NCBI GenBank assembly: GCA_900553525.1
Contig: USDZ01000007.1
Span: forward strand, 1-24,623
Length of the DNA stretch: 24,623 nt
Direction: 5' to 3'
From: an uncultured Oscillospiraceae bacterium
GTDB taxonomy: Bacteria; Bacillota; Clostridia; Oscillospirales; Acutalibacteraceae
Positions 1 through 6,945 of the stretch are shown piece by piece. Numbering within the stretch: position 1 is the first letter of the stretch; the number at the start of each line of letters is the position of its first letter. The notes beneath the pieces were generated by a model. The model did no database searches. It was not told the origin of the DNA and saw nothing but the letters and a program-made list of their open reading frames with translations. The position numbers were made by a program, and so were the translations under genes.

Positions 1-184
1 GGGCAGCTAAGTGCGGATCGGATAAACGCTGAAAGCATCTAAGCGTGAAGCCGGCCTCAAGATGAGATATCCCACTGATTCAATCAGGTAAGGTCCCAGG
101 AAGACTACCTGGTAGATAGGCTGCGAGTGTAAGAGTGGTGACACTTTGAGCTTGGCAGTACTAATAGACCGAGGGCTTGACCTT
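1..184 (+). rRNA. 23S ribosomal RNA, 3' end (partial)
   Basis: This is the 3'-terminal part of a large-subunit rRNA gene, cut by the window start. It shows the conserved domain VI end, including 'gtactaatagaccgagggc' just before the terminus and the conserved 'gaagccggcctcaagatgag' and 'ggtaaggtcccaggaagac' segments. The 3' boundary is placed at about 184 by analogy with the bacterial ending GGCTTAACCTT. What follows is not a tRNA or a 5S gene but a pyrimidine-rich spacer and a terminator, so this 23S gene seems to be the last gene of its operon. Confidence 0.96.
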
Positions 185-229
185 ATATTGGGAATCTTTA
201 TTTCCCTCTTGTTTCATCTCCTCTTCTCC

Positions 230-248
230 CTTTGTTCAGTTCTCAGGG
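230..248 (+). promoter_or_regulatory. Putative 3' half of the 23S rRNA processing stem
   Basis: The sequence 'ctttgttcagttctcaggg' is the near-complement of the 'ctttgaaaactgaacaaag'-type element commonly found just upstream of 23S genes in Firmicutes. The two flanks would pair around the 23S transcript to form the long helix cut by RNase III. The upstream partner lies outside the window, so this role is inferred from family knowledge. Confidence 0.4.
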
Positions 249-299
249 CTCTTGCCTTGTTTTCCCTCTGAAAAGAGCCGAAAAGAAGAATGCTTTTTG

Positions 300-335
300 T
301 ATCGCTGGATGGAATGCCAGCGATATTTTTGTTTT
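300..335 (+). terminator. Intrinsic terminator of the rRNA operon
   Basis: A 9-bp stem (300-308 with 317-325, core atcgctgg/ccagcgat) with an 8-nt loop is followed by a run of U-rich sequence (tttttgtttt). It lies about 115 nt beyond the 23S end, and no 5S gene intervenes. Confidence 0.75.
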
Positions 336-454
336 GTGAAAAGGTTAAATAGATTATCTCGTAAAGCGTATAGATGCGGAATAGTCAAAACAATAAGAGA
401 ACTGTATCCATTGGATTCTGGACCACAGGTTCTCTTTATCCAGAGGAGAAACGT

Positions 455-484
455 AAAACCGTCCGGCAATTGCCGGACGGTTTT
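455..484. terminator. Perfect 30-bp palindromic terminator, end of purB
   Basis: Bases 455-469 and 470-484 are exact reverse complements with an aaaa...tttt frame, so the hairpin reads as a terminator on both strands. It starts 24 nt beyond the purB stop on the minus strand and faces the rRNA operon on the plus strand, so it probably insulates the two convergent units. Confidence 0.8.
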
Positions 485-508
485 GATGTTGCGGTGCGAG
501 AAAAGGCC

Positions 509-1939
509 TTATACCCGGATATCTACCTTCACATCCAGGCAGTCCTGGTATTTTTCCAATATGGGTGCGATTTCTTCGCGCAGGAACTCCTCCGTTTGTT
601 CCGGCGCTCGTCCCACATACCGGACAGGATCCAGAACGGCTTCGAGTTCGGACAGGGTAACGCCGAAAGCCGGATCCCCTGCGATCCGTTCAAGGAGATC
701 GTTGACACCGTCTCCTTGCTTGACCCTTTGCGCGGCAGCCATGGAATGGGTACGAATCCGCTCATGCAGTTCCTGGCGGTCACCGCCCCGTTTAACACAG
801 TCCATCATGATGTTTTCGGTTGCCATAAAGGGCAGTTCCCGGCGCAGATCCCGGTCAATGACCGCGGTGTTGACCACCAGACCATCCACTACGTTGATGA
901 CCAGGGAGAGTACCGCATCGGCCGCGAGAAATCCCTCCGCCATGCTGATGCGTTTGTTCGCACTGTCGTCGAGAGTTCGCTCAAACCACTGGGTAGCGGC
1001 GGTCATAGCGGGATTAAGGGAATCCGCGATGATATAGCGGGATAGAGCGGCGATCCGTTCGCTGCGCATAGGGTTGCGCTTATAGGCCATGGCGGACGAG
1101 CCGATCTGGTGCTTTTCAAAAGGTTCTTCCACCTCTTTGAGATGCTGAAGCAGGCGGATGTCATTGGAAAACTTGGACGCGCTCTGGGCGATACCCGAAA
1201 GGGTCGAAAGGATCATGGAATCCAGTTTGCGCGGATAGGTCTGACCGGAGACCGGAAAACAAGCATCGTATCCCATTTTTTTGGCGATGAGGCGGTCCAG
1301 TTTCCGACATTTCTCATGGTCCCCCTCAAACAATTCGAGAAAACTCGCCTGGGTGCCGGTGGTACCTTTAGAACCGAGCAGGCGGGCACGGGAAAGGCGG
1401 TATTCCACCTCTTCGAGATCCATCAGGAATTCCTGTGCCCAGAGAGTGGCCCGTTTTCCCACGGTCGTGGGCTGAGCCGGCTGAAAATGGGTAAATGCTA
1501 AAGTGGGAACCGCTTTATATTCCTCTGCAAATCGGGCAAGCAGGGCAAGGACGGCAGCCAGCTTGCGCCGGATCAGACGGAGCGCGTCGTAGAGGATCAG
1601 CAGATCGGTGTTGTCCCCAACATAGCAGCTTGTCGCGCCCAGATGAATGATTCCTTTCGCTTTCGGACATTGCTGGCCATATGCGTACACATGGGCCATC
1701 ACGTCGTGGCGGACTTCTTTTTCACGCGCAGCGGCGACGTCATAATTGATATCGTCGGCGTGAGCGCGCAGTTCCTCAATCTGCTCGTCGGTAATAGGAA
1801 GGCCGAGTTCCTGTTCCGCCTCGGCAAGCGCAATCCACAGCCGCCGCCAGGTTCGGAATTTGTGGTCGGGTGAAAAGAGAAACTGCATTTCTTGGCTGGC
1901 ATAACGAGAGGAAAACGGAGTCTCGTAAGCGTCGTGCAT
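509..1939 (-). CDS. purB: Adenylosuccinate lyase
   Basis: PurB makes fumarate twice in purine synthesis: from SAICAR to give AICAR, and from adenylosuccinate to give AMP. It is a cytosolic homotetramer of the fumarase/aspartase superfamily. The 476-residue protein has the superfamily signature loop GSSAMAYKRNP at 280-290, a catalytic-region histidine in RHDVMAHV (His78), a TSCYVGDN segment near 103-110 and the FTHFQPAQPTT block near 149-159. The length fits the longer PurB subtype, which is close to eukaryotic forms. The start is supported by the ribosome binding site aaaggaag about 10 nt upstream. The gene stands alone rather than in a pur operon, with its own promoter at 2010-2038 and a palindromic terminator. 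Confidence 0.95.
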   Translation of the reverse strand: MHDAYETPFSSRYASQEMQFLFSPDHKFRTWRRLWIALAEAEQELGLPITDEQIEELRAHADDINYDVAAAREKEVRHDVMAHVYAYGQQCPKAKGIIHLGATSCYVGDNTDLLILYDALRLIRRKLAAVLALLARFAEEYKAVPTLAFTHFQPAQPTTVGKRATLWAQEFLMDLEEVEYRLSRARLLGSKGTTGTQASFLELFEGDHEKCRKLDRLIAKKMGYDACFPVSGQTYPRKLDSMILSTLSGIAQSASKFSNDIRLLQHLKEVEEPFEKHQIGSSAMAYKRNPMRSERIAALSRYIIADSLNPAMTAATQWFERTLDDSANKRISMAEGFLAADAVLSLVINVVDGLVVNTAVIDRDLRRELPFMATENIMMDCVKRGGDRQELHERIRTHSMAAAQRVKQGDGVNDLLERIAGDPAFGVTLSELEAVLDPVRYVGRAPEQTEEFLREEIAPILEKYQDCLDVKVDIRV

Positions 1940-2009
1940 GGGGACAACTTCCTTTCTTTGGACTACCTACACCGTTGGACGACGGCACAGACAACATAGA
2001 ATAGGTCTC

Positions 2010-2038
2010 ATTTTACCATATTCGCGGCCATACTTCAA
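2010..2038 (-). promoter_or_regulatory. Vegetative promoter of purB
   Basis: On the minus strand, TTGAAG (2033-2038), a 17-bp spacer and TAAAAT (2010-2015, preceded by TGG) form a good sigma-A promoter. Transcription would start near 2003, about 65 nt before purB. That is too short a leader for a purine riboswitch, and none is seen. Confidence 0.7.
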
Positions 2039-2097
2039 GAAAATACCCCTGTATCCGGCAGACTGTCTGGAAAGAGCAAAATAGATACCAGAAATTG

Positions 2098-2126
2098 TTG
2101 TACTTTTGAACAAACTGCGGTACAAT
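2098..2126 (+). promoter_or_regulatory. Promoter of the small membrane protein gene
   Basis: TTGTAC (2098-2103), a 17-bp spacer and TACAAT (2121-2126) precede the small gene at 2159 by a short leader. Together with the aaggagg ribosome binding site this argues that the small plus-strand frame is a real gene, even though it lies antisense to a larger one. It diverges from the purB promoter about 60 bp away. Confidence 0.65.
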
Positions 2127-2158
2127 GTTTGGCAGAGATTATAAAAGGAGGCTTTGAC

Positions 2159-2419
2159 ATGAATCACTGGATAACCGGATGGACGGCAGGGTTAGCTGGG
2201 CTGCTTCCTCTTTTCGCATCTCCATCCACCGGCGAACCGCCGCGTTCGCCCCTCCCCTTTATATTGGCGGGGGTCGGACTGGCCTTGGTGGTGGCTATGG
2301 TGTTGATCCGCGTGTTGAGCAAAGGGAAGCAAGGGACACCTTCCGAAAATCCACCGGCGTCGGATACGTCTGTACCGGACGACAAAGACGATAACAAAGA
2401 GGATCCGCCTTCTACATGA
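2159..2419 (+). CDS. Small single-pass membrane protein with TG-E motif
   Basis: This 86-residue protein has no recognised function. It has a hydrophobic N-terminus (about 1-20) without lysine or arginine, an SPSTGE motif at 21-26, a membrane segment at about 33-53 followed by basic residues (R51, K55, K57), and an acidic Pro/Ser/Asp-rich tail. The 'STGE + hydrophobic segment + basic residues' order resembles sortase-type sorting signals and the small TG-motif membrane proteins common in Clostridia. However, the 33-residue tail after the membrane segment is not typical of a sortase substrate. The start is well supported by an aaaaggagg ribosome binding site 7 nt upstream and a promoter at 2098-2126. 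An in-frame TTG at 2129 would overlap the ribosome binding site. The gene is antisense to the 3' end of the membrane protein gene at 2164-2967. Confidence 0.72.
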   Translation: MNHWITGWTAGLAGLLPLFASPSTGEPPRSPLPFILAGVGLALVVAMVLIRVLSKGKQGTPSENPPASDTSVPDDKDDNKEDPPST

Positions 2420-2967
2420 TCGGGATTGCAGGCAGGAGATGCGGTCTCTTCGTGTTCGGGAGAGCCGCCGGTCTGTGGATGGTCGGCCGGCGGCTTTTGT
2501 GGAAAGACCAGGATGTTGACCAACAGCGAAATAAAGATACCGATCAGGGTGTCGATCACACGATCGAGAGCGAACCAGTAGGGGGCGGTGTCCGTTCCGT
2601 GTGACACCACCACGCTTAGAAAGACCACGCAGGTGATATAAGTCGCCGGTGTTTTTTTCATGAGGACGGTTAGATACATCAGGGGAATGATGGCGGCGGA
2701 GATGATGCCGTATACCAGCAAAGGCCGGATGGCGATCGAGTCGATGCGCAGCAGTAGCAAGATCAACAGCCCATAAGCGCCGCCGACCAAAGTGCCGATG
2801 GTGCGGTTGAGGGCGGTCGTAAAGCTGTGACGTACATATGGCTGCATGCACAAAATGGCGGCAATGGCGGAGTAGAACGGCATACCGTCCTGCCGAATCA
2901 GATATACGGCGAAACACAAAAAGACCGCGAGGGCGGATTTCAAGATTCTTAAACCGACTTTGGGCAT
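2164..2967 (-). CDS. Aromatic acid exporter (ArAE/FUSC-like) family membrane protein
   Basis: The 267-residue protein starts MPKVGLRILKSALAV, typical of the ArAE_1 / YgaE-like branch of fusaric-acid-resistance-type membrane proteins. Hydrophobic segments span about 7-25, 30-45, 58-73, 80-104, 108-123 and 138-155, and TTALNRTIGTLVGG (50-63) is a typical family stretch. Substrate is unknown; the family is thought to export aromatic or other small acids. The chosen ATG has AAAGGAGAG 9 nt upstream; an ATG 21 nt earlier (2988) overlaps that site. After residue 156 the sequence becomes a low-complexity Pro/Gly/Ser tail, and residues about 184-267 are antisense to the small gene at 2159-2419. The functional domain probably ends before the overlap, so the tail may be a by-product of the shared DNA. 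Confidence 0.8.
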   Translation of the reverse strand: MPKVGLRILKSALAVFLCFAVYLIRQDGMPFYSAIAAILCMQPYVRHSFTTALNRTIGTLVGGAYGLLILLLLRIDSIAIRPLLVYGIISAAIIPLMYLTVLMKKTPATYITCVVFLSVVVSHGTDTAPYWFALDRVIDTLIGIFISLLVNILVFPQKPPADHPQTGGSPEHEETASPACNPDHVEGGSSLLSSLSSGTDVSDAGGFSEGVPCFPLLNTRINTIATTKASPTPANIKGRGERGGSPVDGDAKRGSSPANPAVHPVIQ

Positions 2968-3020
2968 ACGGGCCCTCTCCTTTTGCATGCATTTGGCAAA
3001 ATAGGACGTATCTGCTTACC

Positions 3021-3029
3021 ATCATAACA
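3021..3029 (-). promoter_or_regulatory. Possible extended -10 promoter for the ArAE-family gene
   Basis: On the minus strand TGT-TATGAT (-10 at 3021-3026 with TG extension at 3027-3029) lies about 55 bp upstream of the start. The -35 region is only a T-rich stretch, so the call rests on the extended -10. Confidence 0.4.
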
Positions 3030-3183
3030 CAAAAAACTATAAAATAAAATCTTCCTACCTTATTTTGAGAAGGACGGTTCCTTTTAGCGTTTGCGCGGCA
3101 GTCATGCGGTATTTTTGAAAGGGGGAGTAGCGAGAAACGGTCTTTTAAACTGTTTATCAGGTTTTGAGGAGGAAAAAACGAAT

Positions 3184-5022
3184 ATGAAGAAAGAAGAAAA
3201 GCGGCATCGCGGACCGGCTCATGCGGCAAAGAGCAACGTTTATATGATGCGAATGGTCTGGGAAGCCGATCCCGGCCGGGTAGTGATAAGTTTTCTGTCC
3301 TATTTCATCGGTTTTGGGTTCTGGGTATTCGAGACGGTTGTGTTCATGCGGTATCTGTTTGGTGCGGAGGACCTGAACCGTTCCTTTGCGGAAGTGGCGG
3401 TGTTCCTGGCCCTGACCGTGGCGGCTTGGATGCTGTCTCAACTTTTCAGCGCTTGGATGGCGGAGTGGTATAACCCCTTGTCCGACCAGAAGCTGATTGA
3501 AAAAATGAATCTCCGGCTGTTCCGAAAGGCAGCCAATGTGGAGCTGCAATGCTACGAGGACGAGGAATACTACAGCCAATATACAAAAGCGGCCTCCGAA
3601 GCGGTAGAACGCTGTACCGGCGCGGTGGATGAGAGCGCCCGTTTCTGCGCCTCCGTACTCGCTTCCACGGCGGTGGCGGTCAACTTGTTTACCATCCAGC
3701 CCCTCATCGGTCTGGCCGCGCTGGTGCCCATGGCGGTTAACGTGATCACCGGGCTGGTACAGGGACAGGCGGAGTATGATCGCCGGATGGATTATGTCCC
3801 TTTTGAACGCCGGCAGGATTATGTCAACCGCACGGTTTATTTGCAGAAATACGCCAAAGATATGCGGTTGACCGACATTTTCGAGGTAATGACCCGCACC
3901 TATGACCGGGCGATGGAGGGGCATATCGGCGTTACCAAGCGATATTGGAAACGGCTGGCCGGTTTTACCGTCTTGCGGGACAGTTTCGTTTATCCCATCT
4001 TTTTTGAGGGCATCTGGCTGCTCGGCGCCTATATGGCGATGGTCAGCCGCACGATGACGGTTTCGGATTTTGTGGTGGTGGCTAACTCCGCGGTCAGTTC
4101 CACCGGGATGCTGATCAATCTGACGGGAAGTTTGGTCTCCATCTTCAGCAACGCGCTGTATGCAGATAATCTCCATGCGTTTCTGGATTATCATGAAAAA
4201 ATCCCGGAGGACCAGCCTGGCCTTCCCGCTCCGGCCGAGGTGGAGACACTCGAACTGCACGGGGTGAGTTTCCGGTATCGTCCGGACGCGGAAGAGGTCC
4301 TGCACCGGATCACCCTGACTTTGCGCGCGGGTGAGGTCGTTTCTCTCGTCGGACATAACGGCTCGGGAAAAAGCACCTTGGTCAAGCTCATTATGCGGCT
4401 GTATGATCCGACCGAAGGCACGATTTTGCTCAACGGTGTGGACATCCGCCGATACAATCTGCGCGAATACCGCGCGCTGATCGGGTCCACTTTCCAGGAT
4501 TTTCAGATTTTCTCCATGAGTGTCGCCGATAATGTGCTGATGGGGAACGAGGTGGAGGGCGATCCACGGCAAGCGGCACGGCGCGCCCTGGAGGAAAGCG
4601 GGGTGTATTCGGCCATCGAGGCGCTTCCTCATGGGATGGACACCACCCTGACCCGGGAATTCGACGACCAGGGGGCGATGCTGTCCGGAGGAGAGGAACA
4701 GAAGGTGGCAATCGCCCGTGCCTTTGCCAAAAAAAGCCGGATTTTGATACTGGACGAGCCGTCCAGCGCGCTGGATCCGGTGGCCGAATATCATATGTAC
4801 CGCAACTTTCTCCATCTTTGCCGGAAGGGAGAGAAAAAAATCAGCCTCTTTATCTCCCATCGTCTTTCCTCCGCAGCCGTCGCGGATCGCGTCTTCTTGC
4901 TTCAGGAGGGCCGGATCGCCGAGGAAGGAACTCATACGGAACTAATGAAAAAGAAAGGAGCCTACGCCGACCTGTTCCGTAAACAGGCGGAAAACTATCT
5001 GGTGGAGGTGAGGGGGGAATGA
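3184..5022 (+). CDS. ABC exporter half-transporter, subunit 1 (TMD-NBD)
   Basis: This 612-residue protein is an exporter-type ABC half-transporter: an N-terminal membrane domain of about 330 residues with several hydrophobic helices, then a nucleotide-binding domain. In the latter are Walker A GHNGSGKST (390-398), a Q-loop in FQDFQIF, signature LSGGE (500-504), Walker B ILILDEP (520-526), D-loop SSALD and the switch histidine in ISHR (His559). All catalytic residues are present; the signature ends in E rather than the usual Q. The start at 3184 follows gaggagg by 11 nt; the frame remains open upstream to 3091 but without a better start signal. It overlaps the next gene by ATGA, so the pair very likely forms a heterodimer. 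The substrate cannot be read from sequence; lipid, peptide and drug exporters share this layout. I see no clear promoter in front. Confidence 0.9.
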   Translation: MKKEEKRHRGPAHAAKSNVYMMRMVWEADPGRVVISFLSYFIGFGFWVFETVVFMRYLFGAEDLNRSFAEVAVFLALTVAAWMLSQLFSAWMAEWYNPLSDQKLIEKMNLRLFRKAANVELQCYEDEEYYSQYTKAASEAVERCTGAVDESARFCASVLASTAVAVNLFTIQPLIGLAALVPMAVNVITGLVQGQAEYDRRMDYVPFERRQDYVNRTVYLQKYAKDMRLTDIFEVMTRTYDRAMEGHIGVTKRYWKRLAGFTVLRDSFVYPIFFEGIWLLGAYMAMVSRTMTVSDFVVVANSAVSSTGMLINLTGSLVSIFSNALYADNLHAFLDYHEKIPEDQPGLPAPAEVETLELHGVSFRYRPDAEEVLHRITLTLRAGEVVSLVGHNGSGKSTLVKLIMRLYDPTEGTILLNGVDIRRYNLREYRALIGSTFQDFQIFSMSVADNVLMGNEVEGDPRQAARRALEESGVYSAIEALPHGMDTTLTREFDDQGAMLSGGEEQKVAIARAFAKKSRILILDEPSSALDPVAEYHMYRNFLHLCRKGEKKISLFISHRLSSAAVADRVFLLQEGRIAEEGTHTELMKKKGAYADLFRKQAENYLVEVRGE

Positions 5023-6872
5023 GTCGCTCCGCACCCGACAGCACCAGACGAAAAGAGGATAGGAGAAGGGCCGGGTTTGGCCGCATTCTGTCCAACAACC
5101 TTTTCTTGCTCCGCATCGCCTGGCAGGAGGCGCCCGGTTACACCCTGATCAGCCTGCTGGATGGCGCCATCAGCCATGTTGCCGTATTTATCGAACACAT
5201 ATATATGATCGGGTATATTATCAACGCCATTACCGAAGGCCGTCCTTTTTGGGAAGCGGCTCTGTTTATCATCGCGGTGTTTCTCGGCACAGAGGTGTTT
5301 ATCATCGTCGGACACGCGTTGTTAAACAACCGGTTGGCCCCGGTTAGTACCCAGCGGATCAACCGGCGCATCCGGATGATGCTGTATGAAAAGGCCGTCA
5401 GGATGGATTTGAAATGCTACGACGATCCGGATTATTTCAACGATTTCATCTGGGCGCTGCAGGAAGCTCCAACCCGCGTATTTGGGGTGATCCGAAGCAT
5501 CTCGACGGCTTTCGGCTCTGTGGTGAACATCGCAATCGCGGGGGGATACATCCTCTCCCAGGATAGAGTGGGGCTGATCGTGGTGGTCATTTCTTTTGTC
5601 GGCATTCTCGCGTTGGGCGGACTGAGAAACCGTCTACGCATCGCGGCCGATAAGGAGAAATATCCGGTCAGGCGCCGGCAGGAATACACCAACCGGATCC
5701 TCTATCTCGCCGAGTATGCCAAGGAAATCCGGCTCAACCATGTGACCGGCCGGCTGACCGCCGATTTTTCCCGGGCGACAGGGGAGATGAAGACCATTAT
5801 TCGGAAGCGCTCGGGGCCTTTGATGATGGTCGCTTTTCTGACCCGTTTTCTTTTTGAGACGCTGCTGGTGGACGGATTCTATTTGTTCTATCTGCTCTAC
5901 CGGGCTATCGTCCTGCGGGCGATCCCATACGGGACGATGGTGACGCTGTACAATTCCTGCGGTCTTATACGGGGCAGGCTGTTTGATCTATCCCGGACTC
6001 TGCCGGAATTTCAGGAGCACAGCCTGTATATTGAAAAGATCCGAGAGTTTCTCCGATATGAGAACACGGTGAAACCGCCCGCTCTTCCCCGTGCTGTTCC
6101 GGACAGAATCGAATGCATCGAATTTCGGAATGTGAGTTTTAGCTATGGCCAGGGAGAAGCCCTGCGGGGTGTGGATATGAAGATCCGGGCCGGGCAGAAA
6201 ATCGCCATCGTCGGTTATAACGGTGCGGGGAAAACGACGTTGATCAAGCTGTTGCTTCGTTTGTATGATCCGGTCGGCGGGCAGATTCTGCTCAATGGAA
6301 CGGATATTCGGGAATATGCTCTTCCGGCATACCGGGCGCTATTCGGCACGGTATTCCAGGATTACCAGCTATTTGCCGCCACAGTGGGAGAGAATATTGT
6401 GGCCGGCCCTCAGGCTTTGGATTTGGAGCGCGCCGGCCGGGCCGTGTCGCAGGGTGGTTTCGCTGTTAAGTTGTCCGAATTGGAGCAGGGGTACGACACG
6501 CCTGTTACCCGTGAGTTCGACGACATGGGGGTGCTTTTGTCGGGAGGCGAAGCTCAAAGTTTGGCCATTACCCGTTCCTTTTACCGGGACAGCCCGGTAA
6601 TTGTTCTGGATGAACCATCCAGCGCGCTCGATCCCCTGGCCGAATACCGGCTGAACCAGACCATGTACGCTCTTGGACGGGAAAAGACCGCCGTCACGAT
6701 TTCGCACCGGTTATCCACCACCAAACAGGCCGACTGCATTTATATGTTCGAAAACGGAAGGGTGGTGGAATTCGGAACCCATGCGGAACTCATGGCGCAG
6801 GGCGGGCAATACGCCTCTATGTTTGCCATGCAGGCGGAGAAATACCGCGTGCCGGTATCCGAAGAAGCTTAG
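5019..6872 (+). CDS. ABC exporter half-transporter, subunit 2 (TMD-NBD)
   Basis: This 617-residue partner of the preceding half-transporter begins inside its stop codon (ATGA at 5019-5022), with GGAGGTGAGGGGGG just upstream. It has a membrane domain up to about residue 335 and a nucleotide-binding domain with Walker A GYNGAGKTT (399-407), FQDYQLF Q-loop, signature LSGGE (507-511), Walker B IVLDEP (528-533), SSALD D-loop and switch histidine His563 in ISHR. Both subunits carry the unusual shared block TREFDD-x-G-xx-LSGGE, which suggests they arose by duplication. Neither ATP site looks degenerate, unlike many heterodimeric exporters. The family is known to pump small molecules, lipids or peptides outward; the substrate is unknown. 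A strong hairpin follows at 6899-6939. Confidence 0.9.
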   Translation: MSRSAPDSTRRKEDRRRAGFGRILSNNLFLLRIAWQEAPGYTLISLLDGAISHVAVFIEHIYMIGYIINAITEGRPFWEAALFIIAVFLGTEVFIIVGHALLNNRLAPVSTQRINRRIRMMLYEKAVRMDLKCYDDPDYFNDFIWALQEAPTRVFGVIRSISTAFGSVVNIAIAGGYILSQDRVGLIVVVISFVGILALGGLRNRLRIAADKEKYPVRRRQEYTNRILYLAEYAKEIRLNHVTGRLTADFSRATGEMKTIIRKRSGPLMMVAFLTRFLFETLLVDGFYLFYLLYRAIVLRAIPYGTMVTLYNSCGLIRGRLFDLSRTLPEFQEHSLYIEKIREFLRYENTVKPPALPRAVPDRIECIEFRNVSFSYGQGEALRGVDMKIRAGQKIAIVGYNGAGKTTLIKLLLRLYDPVGGQILLNGTDIREYALPAYRALFGTVFQDYQLFAATVGENIVAGPQALDLERAGRAVSQGGFAVKLSELEQGYDTPVTREFDDMGVLLSGGEAQSLAITRSFYRDSPVIVLDEPSSALDPLAEYRLNQTMYALGREKTAVTISHRLSTTKQADCIYMFENGRVVEFGTHAELMAQGGQYASMFAMQAEKYRVPVSEEA

Positions 6873-6898
6873 ACCAGGCGGATTTTGCGGGGATTTTT

Positions 6899-6939
6899 AA
6901 GAGGTGTTGCAAAAGGTACTTCCCTTTGCAACACCTCTT
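6899..6939. terminator. Bidirectional hairpin between ABC pair and FAD-Rieske gene
   Basis: A 15-bp perfect stem (6899-6913 with 6925-6939; aagaggtgttgcaaa) and a short loop lie between two convergent genes, 26 nt after the ABC stop and just beyond the minus-strand stop. The plus strand ends in ctctttca and the minus strand in cttaaaaat, so the U-tracts are modest. Confidence 0.7.
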
Positions 6940-6945
6940 TCATTG

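Larger units (their letters stand above)
185..508. other. Spacer between 23S rRNA and purB; no gene seen
   Basis: About 320 bases without a supported gene. Open frames here lack ribosome binding sites and protein-family character. The spacer holds a probable 23S processing-stem half (230-248), a 7+7 bp hairpin (247-253 with 273-279), a plus-strand terminator (300-330) and a 30-bp palindrome (455-484) that ends purB. No 5S rRNA core such as 'ccgaacacggaag' is present on either strand. Confidence 0.7.

Noticed and set aside
177..1045. Two open plus-strand frames (177-1037 and 374-1045) over the end of the rRNA spacer and purB
   Set aside because: They lie antisense to purB, have no ribosome binding site and read as scrambled arginine/serine-rich sequence without a recognisable family.
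1940..2009. Purine riboswitch in front of purB
   Set aside because: The leader from the predicted start is only about 65 nt and shows no conserved aptamer core.
2192..3229. Long minus-strand frame of 345 codons over the ArAE-family gene
   Set aside because: It is an out-of-frame shadow of the membrane protein gene at 2164-2967; it is arginine- and histidine-rich with no membrane segments or ribosome binding site.
3157..4935. 592-codon minus-strand frame opposite the first ABC gene
   Set aside because: The plus strand holds complete Walker A, signature and Walker B motifs, and the minus frame is a typical antisense shadow rich in His, Gln and Arg.
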